The translations under genes were made by a program, and so were the position numbers. Below are positions 33,303 to 42,682 of a DNA stretch of 64,000 nt, piece after piece (position 1 is the stretch's first letter; every line of letters starts with the position of its first letter). The stretch is taken from NCBI GenBank assembly GCA_030734395.1, contig JAUZTG010000036.1, forward strand, positions 434,001 through 498,000, written 5' to 3'. The stretch comes from Sarocladium kiliense (taxonomy: Eukaryota; Ascomycota; Sordariomycetes; Hypocreales; Sarocladiaceae). The notes under the pieces are model-generated. The model saw only the letters and a list, made by a program, of their open reading frames with translations. It was not told the DNA's origin and did no database searches.

Positions 33303-35796
33303 CTAAGCGCGGCGCCCCCTCTTCTGCTGCTTGATCACAGTCCTTCCCGAGACGGTGATTGGGAAGTCCTGAATGGCGACATCCTTGCCATTGACCTTGA
33401 AGTTCACCCGAGAGGAAGCCCCAGCCAACGGGCTAGGCAAGAAGATCTCACCACCGCTCTCCGGTCCATCAACCTCCATCCGCAGAAGCCCATCCTTGTC
33501 AAAGCTCCACGCAACGTCAATCACCCCCCGTGGAGTAGGCTGACGTCCCTTCGCCGACGTGAGACCCAGAGTCATAGGCTTGACGTGCCACTTCTCAAAG
33601 CCCGGAGAAAGAGGCTGAACACCAAGCACATACTTGTTAAGCTCAGCAGTTGGTCCAGCTCCCCATCCGTGACATAGCGAAGTGCCAGCTCCAAGACCAG
33701 GGGTTCCATCGGGGTTAAGTGTCTCCCACATGCAGTTGGTGAAGTTTGCGTTGGAGGGATTGGCCATGGGAGCCCAAAGGCTGCTGAGTAGGTTCATTGC
33801 AGCCTTGCCGTCTCCAGCCTCAAGAGCAGCTCGGAGGTGGTACGACGATGCGTAGGGGCTGATCTTCTGCGCGAAGCCGTGCTTTGCTGTGCCATTCGAG
33901 AATGCTAGTGGTCCAGCTCGGAGAAGGAGGTGGTCCTCCATTGATGCCAGAAGTGCTTCCGACGAGACGTTGTTCGCCTGTGGGACGCCAGCAAGAATGG
34001 CAAAGGCTTGTGTGTCTTGAGCAAATCCGTCAGAGATCTCCGAGGACAGGGAGTAAGCTTCCAGGTCGGGATTCCAGAGTCGAGAGTGAATGGCTGTGCG
34101 AAGACTCTTCAGGCGAGTCTCATAGACTTCTGTATCGACACCAGCAGCTTCAAGCATCGGGAGACTCTGTTGGAGAGCGTACGCATAGAGGGTGTTGAAC
34201 TTCCCACTCGCTCCAGTCTGCGGCGGATCGTAGTAGTTCCAGTCACCGACGAGCGAAGGGTCGTCAAGGGTGAAGAGTCCATCCGAGAGCTTCGAGTTCG
34301 CCCAGTCGAGCATAGAGACGACAGATGGTGCCCACTTCGTAGCAATGCCTTGATCACCGGTGACGAAATAAGTCTGAGCCATGGCGGCGACCAAGTTGAA
34401 AGAGTATCCGATGAGTCCCGTTCGGTCACCAGGAACCTTGTACTGAAGAGGTGGCTGCTGGATCTTGGCCGTGGGGATAAAAGGTCCAATGCCGAGCTGA
34501 TACGAGCCCAGGAGATCCAAAGAGCCCTCGACAAACTCGATCGCGTAAGTGCTGGCAAAGGTTACGCCAATGGAGACATCCAGATCACCGTCGTATGCAA
34601 TGCGGTCCCGTCGAGAGCCGTCGACGATAGTGTCGAGGGGATTGGTACCCATGAGGAAGTCGTCCAAGAATGAACGCTCGGTCAAGGACGAGGAGTAGAT
34701 AGTATTGCCAGACAAGTCTGTTACGACAAGGTTCTGGTACATGACCTCGTGGTTGAACGGCGCGCCCAGACCGAAGGAGCCATACGTGTAAGCCGTCTGT
34801 GTGAACGAAGCAACGGCCTTGTGGTCAATACTGAGGGAGATCTGACTTCCTTCAACACGAAGTGCCACAGAGATCCAATTGCTGGATCGAGAAGCCTCGA
34901 TCTTCACCTTTGCAATCTCCTCATCTCTGTCGTTCACAGCCGTGACAGTGCCGCCAATCAGATCAATGATGGTATGCAGGCCGATATTGAGGCTGTCGAG
35001 CAGAACGCCAATCGTGAAGGCACCAGTCTTCGGCTTGACATCGACGGCAACAGTGTAGCTAGTCGAACCGATAGCGCTGGGGAGAGATTGAGGAGCCAGA
35101 CCTTCTACCAGAGAACCCTCCTCGGTCACCACCCAAAAGTCAGGGGTCGTGTCCTTGGGGATCTCAGTGAGCTGTGCCGTGCGAGCACCAGTCCGCCAAA
35201 TACGAGTGATGTCCTTGTCCGAGCACTCGAAATATCCTGGGAGCTGGGTAATGGGTGTAGTATGAACTGTGGCGCGAGCACCGACTTTGCGGAGCTTCAG
35301 TTCTCCTGCAGATGACAAGTTCAGCTTCTGGTATCGGAAAGCGCCTTGAACAAGACGGTTCTCATAAACTCCTGGCTCCGAAATTTTGTGTCTCTTGACG
35401 CGGTAGCTGTCCATGGCCGCTGCCAGGTTGATAGGGCCATCGCTCTACACAATAAGAGTTTATAGTCAGCACCGTGAGGCTCTCGAGTATTCCTCGTATC
35501 CAAGACAATTGAGCATTACATACCATATACCTGTCAAACGCTGAGAGAGACTCTGCGAAAGAAACCTCAAAGATTGAAGTATTCCCCGACGCAGATACGA
35601 CCTCAAACGTCGGGTGGCCTTCGATGTTCTCGCCAAAGTCAAGGATCTTAACTGCATGCTTAAAGCCATTGGAGCGCAGAGTAATTGTCTTCTTGGAGGC
35701 ATATCTGAAGTTATCGCCAGACGAGGCAGCCGTAGTGAGTGAGCTAAGAGGAAGCAAGGCCAGGCACGCCAGCGCCACAGAGGTAGTCGACTTCAT
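33303..35796 (-). CDS. Secreted alpha-L-rhamnosidase (GH78)
   Basis: Two exons, 35796-35524 and 35444-33303 (intron GTATGT...TGTAG), give 804 aa. The first exon encodes a signal peptide (MKSTTSVALACLALLPLSSL, cleaved after about 24 residues). The six-hairpin catalytic domain carries the GH78 signature DGSRRDRIAYDGDL around residue 370, where the acidic residues include the general acid, and MWETLNPDG plus SLCHGWGAGPTAELNKYVLG around 660-690. A C-terminal beta-sandwich follows with WHVKP. GH78 enzymes cut terminal alpha-L-rhamnose from plant glycosides and pectin or arabinogalactan side chains by an inverting mechanism. Secretion, the neighbouring secreted GH79 and the rhamnose catabolic genes suggest a polymer or glycoside substrate outside the cell. 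Between signal peptide and catalytic domain is a lectin-like/concanavalin-like segment (about residues 190-350). The C-terminus is basic (KQQKRGRRA). Confidence 0.9.
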
Positions 35797-35895
35797 GATG
35801 CCGTCACGCTGAGTCCACGGATGGAAATTCGAAGAGGGCAGTTTGGCGATGATGGGAGAAGTATCGCCATAATTCTGATCAGACTCAAGTCCATC

Positions 35896-35903
35896 TTTAT
35901 ATA
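35896..35903 (-). promoter_or_regulatory. TATA box of the secreted GH78 gene
   Basis: TATATAAA on the minus strand, 100 bp upstream of the ATG at 35796. Confidence 0.55.
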
Positions 35904-36190
35904 TCGATCTCGAATATAATTCTACAACTGCCAGGGTGGCTCCGTCTTGGAAGCAAGCATCTTTCTGTATAGAGACAACCCGAGGCATAGGAGTCACGTC
36001 CCCGCCATGCCACGCACGCGTCATGCATGAGCTCAAGGTCAATTTCCCAGTAGCGAATACCCCTTGCAAAATCTGGGGTGCAGCTTCTGTTTGCCGAATT
36101 GACATTGAGTTGATCTCTTACACTGACAAGCCTTGAATCGGAGATTGAAGGAAGAAAGTTCGGCGGAGACGCAAGACGCTCTTCGGCGAA

Positions 36191-36240
36191 GATGCTAAAC
36201 GAGACTAAACGAGAGTAAACGAGCATGAACGAGCTCATGG
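36191..36240. repeat. 10-bp-phased TAAACGAG direct repeats upstream of GH78
   Basis: Consecutive 10-bp units read GATGCTAAAC, GAGACTAAAC, GAGAGTAAAC, GAGCATGAAC and GAGCTCATGG, so TAAACGAG/TGAACGAG recurs once per DNA helical turn. A further CTAAACGAG is at 36274-36282. The array is about 400 bp upstream of the secreted rhamnosidase start. Confidence 0.8.
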
Positions 36241-36879
36241 AAGCTTAAATGAAGAAACCCTGGTCCGACGTGCCTAAACGAGCTTGCACACTTTGCCTCA
36301 AAAGGCATGACTCCATCGTCGCAGTAACATACTCCGAACGCTAAGAGGCCCTCCGTCCCTCCTCTAGCTAGATCGGAGGAGATCATGCATGGGTCTGGCA
36401 TTTGCCGAACTCCACTCCACACTCGACGTTGTTAACGAGAAGAGGCTTGGTGGAGGTCCGATGCCCGGCGAAGAGGATGATTAACGGTGGGAATCCAGCC
36501 TCTTGCTTGCATGATCTCGAGTCATGGCGGGAAGCCTCGTCAGCCTCGTCTGACAGGTTCTCTAGCCTACCGAGAGCTCGGATAACCGTATGGCGGACTC
36601 GTTCCAGTTGATCTGTTCTCAGCTACTGGTGAAATAGGGTCATACGAGAAGGCATATCTGCATTGGGGCAATGGGGCTTGGATCTGAGTGGAAACATCCG
36701 ACTTTGGCCCGGTCTCATATGTTCACAAGGCATTGTAGGTTTAGATTGGACCAAGTGTATCTACATTTTCTGCATAGCTGGCAGCCCTCAAACATCTCTC
36801 GCCCGTTCGACTATCATCCTGAGTGGCTTCCATTTGAGAATCTACTTGTCATTCTATCAGCCTGACCCTCACATCCTCT

Positions 36880-38742
36880 CTACTTGAGGTGCAGAATCAC
36901 AGCTTCAGAAGCAAAGACCTTCACGCTGACTTTCCCACCCTTGACCTTGATGCTCTCCTTCTTCGCCTTGCCCTTCAGAGAGCAGTCGCAGTTCGAGAAG
37001 TACTGGCCTAAGACACAGTGTTAGCATATCTGCAGCCAAGCCCGAGGAAAACATGGAACGTACCAGCGATAGTAGGCTCAAGAGATGGTTTCTTCTGATC
37101 TCGCGTCGTCTCAGTGTAGCTGCTCGGGGCCGTCATGCGCACAACCTCAACCTTCTTTGCAGCAACATCGGCAAGATCATACACATGCGAGTTACGCTTC
37201 CCCTGGCCATCGTAGAAGTCTGTGTTGACGAGAACGATCTTCAAAGGCTTTCCCTTCTTGTACAGGGTGTATTGAGCGAAGAGAGAGGTGCCATCGTCGT
37301 CGGCGGTGATATGGTCCGCACCCTGAGTGGCTAGAGCAGCCATGTAGCCTCCGTAGAATGGAGTGTTGACCTGGTCGTCATACCACCAGTTGAAGAAAGC
37401 TATGTGGCCTCGAGTTCAGTCATGTCCAGGTAGAGTCGAGTTGAGTGGTAATGCTCACCTTGGTTAATAGTGCCCTGGTGGTAGTAAAGACGCTCAACGC
37501 CCATAGACAAGGCGAGCAGCGTCTTGTCCACAATCTGGAGAGCACCACCAAACTGCTGATCCATCACAAAGTCCAAACCATGGAAGCCCGTCTCACCAAT
37601 AATGTACGGCTTGCCATCATCCAGCGCACTCTGGATAGGGAGTAGAGCAAGGTCCTGCACAACCCGGGGATGTTGCATCTCATGCTGCAGGTCATTTGCC
37701 GCGCCATCCGAGAAGGCGTAGAGATGTCCATTATATTCTTTCACTGCCGCCTTGACACTCGCGTTCAGGGACTCGTTGATGAGATATGGAAGATTGGGCC
37801 AACCCTCTCTGTAAGGAAAGGGAATAGCATAGCCACCGGCAGCAATGACGGGAAGCGAACCCTCCCACCTGTTTGCAAGGTCTTGTGCCCAGTCCGCGGC
37901 ATCTGCGCCTTCTTGGGCCTCGTCCCATGGGGGTGTCGCGACTGGATAGTTCCAGAAGTCCAGGTACACTAAGCGAGGGAACATTAGTATCTACCTTACG
38001 CAGCCTGGCTTTATCGAAAGGGAACATAGTCGACTTACAGTCAGGCTCGTTGCCAATCTCAATAGCCTCGACCTGTTGGCCAGCGCGTCTATGAAGCTCC
38101 GCAATGGCTGCGAAGGTATTTGTACGGTTGTTCAGGCCGCGGTTGAAGCCTATCTAGTCTCAGCAAAGACCTCACCCAAGTAGATCTCCAAGACGAAGGG
38201 GGAGTGAACTCTTGCCTACCAATTGTTGTCTTCGCGTTGTACTTGGCTATAGTTACATTAGTTAATCAGGTCTGTGGCAGAGTCGTAAGTGGGCAGGCAT
38301 ACAGATCAGATCAAAGTACTTCGGCCCATAAGTCAGAGCCATGGGCGCATCCAATGGATCGTCCACATGGTACGACACATAACCCTTGAAGTCAGGATCG
38401 TAGGTAGCACGATCCTGGGTTGTGCCGCCTATCCTGATAGGCATCTTCTGGCCATAGAGCTCGTCGAAGCGCTCAAGGCAGTTGAGAACAGGCGTGATGT
38501 TCTTCATGTACGAAGGCCACATGAAGAACTCGAATCTGCCAAACAGTAAGCTTCAGTGCTTCTGAGTAATGGAGAAGCTCAAGCTTCAAGAAAACAACGT
38601 ACGAGGGACCCACGGGCGTCGCATCAATGGCAACGGCATTACTGGGCTGTGACTTTGGAAGACGATACGGGGAGCTCGCGGCCGCAGCTGCAGCAACACC
38701 GGCTCCAAAGGCGAGCGCCGTAGTAAGTTGAGGAAGCACCAT
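36880..38742 (-). CDS. Secreted GH79-type beta-glucuronidase
   Basis: A multi-exon gene (about seven exons). The first exon is 38742-38603, then 38535 onward; the next boundaries are GATCT|GTATGC and a short exon encoding SKYNAKTTIG. The N-terminus MVLPQLTTALAFGAGVAAAA is a signal peptide. Next comes SFEFFMWPSYMKNITPVLNC and RIGGTTQDRATYDP, then the acid/base motif EAIEIGNEPD joined to LYLDFWNYPV, and the nucleophile motif PYIIGETGFHGLD. The C-terminal part forms a beta domain ending in a lysine-rich KVKGGKVSVKVFASEAVILH. This arrangement matches fungal GH79 proteins with a GH79 C-terminal beta domain, which include beta-glucuronidases acting on arabinogalactan-protein glucuronic acid. The gene lies between two GH78 rhamnosidases; rhamnose capping glucuronic acid is a known feature of arabinogalactan, so stepwise action is plausible. 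Exact substrate is inferred. Confidence 0.85.
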
Positions 38743-39973
38743 GATGAAGGAGTCTCGGAGGCTGAGCTTGGGCAGCACTGTGCAGTTGCTACAGGGTTGT
38801 GAAAGACAAGAGAGCAGAGCCTGGGACACAAGTGTGGTAGTCGAAGGTTACATTCCTCGCAGCGGCACTATAGACTTATATGCTTTAACTCATTTGAACG
38901 TAATGACCTCGATGTCGCTCACTTACACTTACACTAGGAGAAGTGGAACATATCAGAACAACAACAGGCTCGACATAACCTCCTTGGTCTCCTCTCCCAA
39001 CTGACCAGGGTCACTGATCAGCCGCAGTCCTTCCTGGCAACAAGATTTCGCAGCCTCTCCATGAACCTTTCCTCGGTCGAAGCAGCCAAGGTTCTCCGCT
39101 TAGCTCTGAACTGGAACCCCCGGTCCGTCTAGGATGAGCGAGCATGTTCAGTCAGCTGCTTCCACAGGGGAACAATACTTGCCTCTCGTGCTATCTTAAC
39201 CCCGGAATTGCGCTGAAGCCAGCCTATGCACCGCCCAGCTGGGATATGCGGGGAACGGACTGGGGAGATGGCCCATGTGGTCAACTTCCGGGGTACTCCA
39301 CACACAGCTCACCATCACCCGTGTTAGCCACCGGCTTCCTGGTCATCAGAACTTTGCAATTTGATGGTAATGAGGGGGTTAATGCGATACTACCGAGAGC
39401 TACCCCAACGAAAGCACCTGCATTGGCGTGGTTGTCCTCCTCCGGCCTCCAGCCGGGACGACATAGCCCGACGGTGGGCTGGACGGACCAGCTTGGCTCA
39501 ACGATGATCTGATCATGACAAGATATCTTCGGGCTTTGACGGAGATGCGCTAAAACTTATTCCAGAACGTTGGTATCCGCATGAAGGGGGAAGAGGTTCC
39601 GAGACGGAGTCAAGGCGCCGCGTCCCGTCCTTCATCCCGGGGTTACTGGGCGGCCGAAGAGCTGCAACTCCATGATAGCCTTGTTTTCAAGACTGAGTAA
39701 TAGTTAAGGTTAGTTTCCGCGTATGCGTATAGACGCTGAATTCGGTTGAGCAGTGGCTATGGCAGTTGTGTATTCAAATTTCCATGTCTAACTCTCTATT
39801 CTTTTTACCTGTTGTTGACTATATCCTTCACTTTATGCTCCTTGACCTCTTCAAGTTCATTCTATAAGCGGCGCCTCAACCTGAATCAAGTCATCTTCCA
39901 GCACAAGAGTAGCATCCTCAATGCTGGCTCTCTAGTGCTCCCTCTCCCCCTCAATCAACCATCGTCCCTCAGC
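38743..39973. promoter_or_regulatory. Divergent promoter between GH79 and intracellular GH78
   Basis: About 1.2 kb with no supported gene. A TATAA-like element (minus strand, about 38877) may serve the GH79 gene, and a T/C-rich leader precedes the GH78 ATG at 39974. Shared induction of the two hydrolases is inferred. Confidence 0.45.
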
Positions 39974-42502
39974 ATGGCCCAAGGTCACCAAGACGACACC
40001 AGCTGGATATGGCATCCATCGTTCTCTGAAGACAGAATAGATACAGCTGGTCTTATTGTTCACTTTCGACGTTCACTTCGAATCTCTTCAACTGAAGAAC
40101 TTCCTCCGTCACTAAAGTTCCACATCACCGCTGATACACGGTATAAGCTCTACGTTAATCGACACTTGACTGCGTTTGGTCCTGTCAAGGGCGATCCAGC
40201 GTTGTGGTTCTACGATGAGGTCGATATTGCACCTCACCTCTCTGTCGGCGAGAACCAGATCCTTGTCATCGTTCTGCGCTTCTTCCACGGAACAGACTAT
40301 GCTGTCTCCTTTCCTCGTCTACCGGTTGGGGGTCTCAGAGTTGCTCTTCCAGCCGAAGCCAGCCACTGGACTGAGGCCTTGGCCAGCAGTCCTTCATGGG
40401 AGACAGCTATTGATCCATCCACCACATTGAGGGTCGACGAACCTGAGGATGATTTCCTACACATTTACGAGAACGTCTCCGTATCAGCATCCGAAGATTG
40501 GAAGTGGGTGAATGCCAAAAGCCATATATTCCAGATCTCAACGGGCAATGCACCACCATGGAGCCTCTCACCGCGGATGATACCGACCATGAGACGTATA
40601 AGGGGTAGCTTCTCTGCCATTCACAACATACAAAGCTCAATCAGTGCCTCATCTTGGGAGAGACAGCTTCTACCTTGGAGTTCTGGACAATCTTCTGAAC
40701 CCCTTCGTCTTGAACCTGGAACCAAGCACCAGTTCGATCTGGAGGTGGCTCACCACACAACTGCTTTTATCAGGTTCCTCTTTGCCCGGCCAGTCTCCAG
40801 CGGCAGCACACTCAAAGTAGTGTATTCCGAGAGTTACGAAGAGGAGCCCACGCTTGTTCCCTATCTACGTCGTAAAGCAGACAGAAGGGATACGAGTCGA
40901 CTGCTTATAGGTCCCTCTGACTTATACCATTTTCAGGGGGCCAGTAGTGCACTCACTCTTCGACCTTGGGAGCAGACAGAAGACGAGGAATCCTATACTC
41001 CGTTTCACTTCAGAACCTTCCGCTTCCTTCGCATCACCATAGACGCGGGATCCTCGGATCTGATCTTCCGAGGCATCGACATCGAGAGCGTTGCTTATCC
41101 ACTGGATGTCACTGCCAAACTCTCATCAACCGACATCGACGCCGGACTCTGGGAAACCAGTGTCCGAACTCTCACAAACTGTATGCATGACTGCTACGAG
41201 GACTGTCCCTTCTACGAGCAGCTGCAGTACGCCATGGATACACGAAGCTCCAGCCTCTTCACCTATCGCCTGACGGGAGACGACCGTCTCAGCCGTCAAG
41301 CCATCATCCAACTGCACAACTCGTTCCAGCCCCGAGTCGGTCTCACATCAAGTCGCGCCCCAGCTCACAAGTCGCAAATCATTCCCAACTTCTCTCTGTT
41401 CTGGATCTGCATGATCTCTGACCACTACGAGCACTTTGGTGACGCCTCCTTTGTGTCCTACTTTGCTCCTGTCGTGGACGCCGTGCTCAACTATTTCCAC
41501 GCCCGTATTGAGCCCAACGGCTTGATCAAGAGCGACTTCATCCCTGGTGTATGGAACTTCGCGGACTGGGCTGGAGAATGGCGACCCTACGGCATCCCTC
41601 CTCTCGCTGAGCAGACAGGCATCTCCACTTACACGAACCAGCTCTACGCCTACACGCTCAGACATGCCGCAGTAATAGTCCTGGCTTCCGGCCGCAGCTC
41701 ACTCGCTCAGGAGTATCTCCAGAGAGCTGACCGTATCGTTGCAGCTGTGAGGGATCACTGCTTTGATGGCGAGTTCTTCGCCGACAGTCTTGCTTCCGAG
41801 GCCGATCCTATGAGAGACTACAGCCAGCTATGTCAAGCCTGGGCGATTCTGAGTGGTACCATTAGCGGTGCAGCCGCTCAGGAGCTCCTTCGAAAGACTC
41901 TCTCCCCTTCAACAGCCACGTCAAGACCTCTCGTCCATACCTCGACAGCCATGTCCTTCTACATGCTTCGAGCCATGAGCCAAGCAGGTGGCAGTCTCTA
42001 TGAAGACCACTTCCACAGCTTCTGGGCTCCCTGGACAAAGCAGCTTGCTCTCAACGTCACAACCTGGGAAGAAGACGATGTCTCCCAGCGATCCGACTGC
42101 CACGCCTGGGGCTGCGCACCACTATACGAGTTCACAGCTGAAGTCGCAGGAATACGGCCAGCTCAACCAGGCTGGGCGGCCATTGAATTCCGACCTCGTC
42201 TGACTCTCTACCGGAAGTTCGAGGCCAGCTGTCCCTTACGCATGGCAGGAGGCCAGGCCATCGGCATAGCGCAGGTTAAATGGCACACGACCGAGAATTC
42301 AGACGTGAAACTCTCTCTTCGTTTCGACATGGTGAATCCTCGAATCATTCCCGTGCTGGTCAAAATCCCGACGCATGAGGAGAAGCTGGTGGATACTACA
42401 TGCGAGACGGTTCTGTGGGTGAAGGGCAGTGATGAGGGCTACAAGAGTGACGAGAGTCCTGGCTGGGATGTTTTGGGCGCTGCGAGAGGTCTTTCAACCT
42501 GA
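39974..42502 (+). CDS. Alpha-L-rhamnosidase (GH78) without signal peptide, probably intracellular
   Basis: A single-exon 842-aa protein from MAQGHQDDTSWIWHPSF. The frame is open upstream, but the first in-frame ATG is at 39974, and nothing resembling a signal peptide follows it. N-terminal beta domains contain the ADTRYKLYVNRHLTAFGPVKG motif common to rhamnosidases. The catalytic six-hairpin domain has the GH78 signature CYEDCPFYEQLQYAMDTR at about residues 408-424, and SQRSDCHAWGCAPLYEF near 704; a C-terminal beta-sandwich follows (GWAAIEFRPRL). Compared with the secreted GH78 in this window the two share the family fold but are clearly diverged. Lack of a leader suggests cytosolic hydrolysis of imported rhamnosides or rhamno-oligosaccharides, which fits a nearby sugar porter. 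It ends 180 bp from the second regulator, tail to tail. Confidence 0.9.
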   Translation: MAQGHQDDTSWIWHPSFSEDRIDTAGLIVHFRRSLRISSTEELPPSLKFHITADTRYKLYVNRHLTAFGPVKGDPALWFYDEVDIAPHLSVGENQILVIVLRFFHGTDYAVSFPRLPVGGLRVALPAEASHWTEALASSPSWETAIDPSTTLRVDEPEDDFLHIYENVSVSASEDWKWVNAKSHIFQISTGNAPPWSLSPRMIPTMRRIRGSFSAIHNIQSSISASSWERQLLPWSSGQSSEPLRLEPGTKHQFDLEVAHHTTAFIRFLFARPVSSGSTLKVVYSESYEEEPTLVPYLRRKADRRDTSRLLIGPSDLYHFQGASSALTLRPWEQTEDEESYTPFHFRTFRFLRITIDAGSSDLIFRGIDIESVAYPLDVTAKLSSTDIDAGLWETSVRTLTNCMHDCYEDCPFYEQLQYAMDTRSSSLFTYRLTGDDRLSRQAIIQLHNSFQPRVGLTSSRAPAHKSQIIPNFSLFWICMISDHYEHFGDASFVSYFAPVVDAVLNYFHARIEPNGLIKSDFIPGVWNFADWAGEWRPYGIPPLAEQTGISTYTNQLYAYTLRHAAVIVLASGRSSLAQEYLQRADRIVAAVRDHCFDGEFFADSLASEADPMRDYSQLCQAWAILSGTISGAAAQELLRKTLSPSTATSRPLVHTSTAMSFYMLRAMSQAGGSLYEDHFHSFWAPWTKQLALNVTTWEEDDVSQRSDCHAWGCAPLYEFTAEVAGIRPAQPGWAAIEFRPRLTLYRKFEASCPLRMAGGQAIGIAQVKWHTTENSDVKLSLRFDMVNPRIIPVLVKIPTHEEKLVDTTCETVLWVKGSDEGYKSDESPGWDVLGAARGLST

Positions 42503-42682
42503 GGTATTCTAGACGTTCTATTTCTGTGACCTGTCTCGCTTCTCTATAGATATATACGCTTCAGGAGTATTGGACATGATTCATAGACGCGGGACTATTC
42601 ACTATTCGGTGTGAATGCAACATAGAGTAACGGCTGCGATTCATATTCAAATTCTTCTAACATCCCTTCTCTTTCTGCTTCA

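Larger units (their letters stand above)
35797..36879. promoter_or_regulatory. GH78 promoter region and GH79 3' flank
   Basis: Upstream of the secreted rhamnosidase ATG. It holds a TATA box (minus strand) at 35896-35903 and a 10-bp-phased AACGAG array at 36191-36240 with another copy at 36274-36282. No gene is seen. Confidence 0.5.

Noticed and set aside
34008..34673. 221-codon plus-strand frame within the secreted GH78
   Set aside because: Antisense shadow of the rhamnosidase coding exon.
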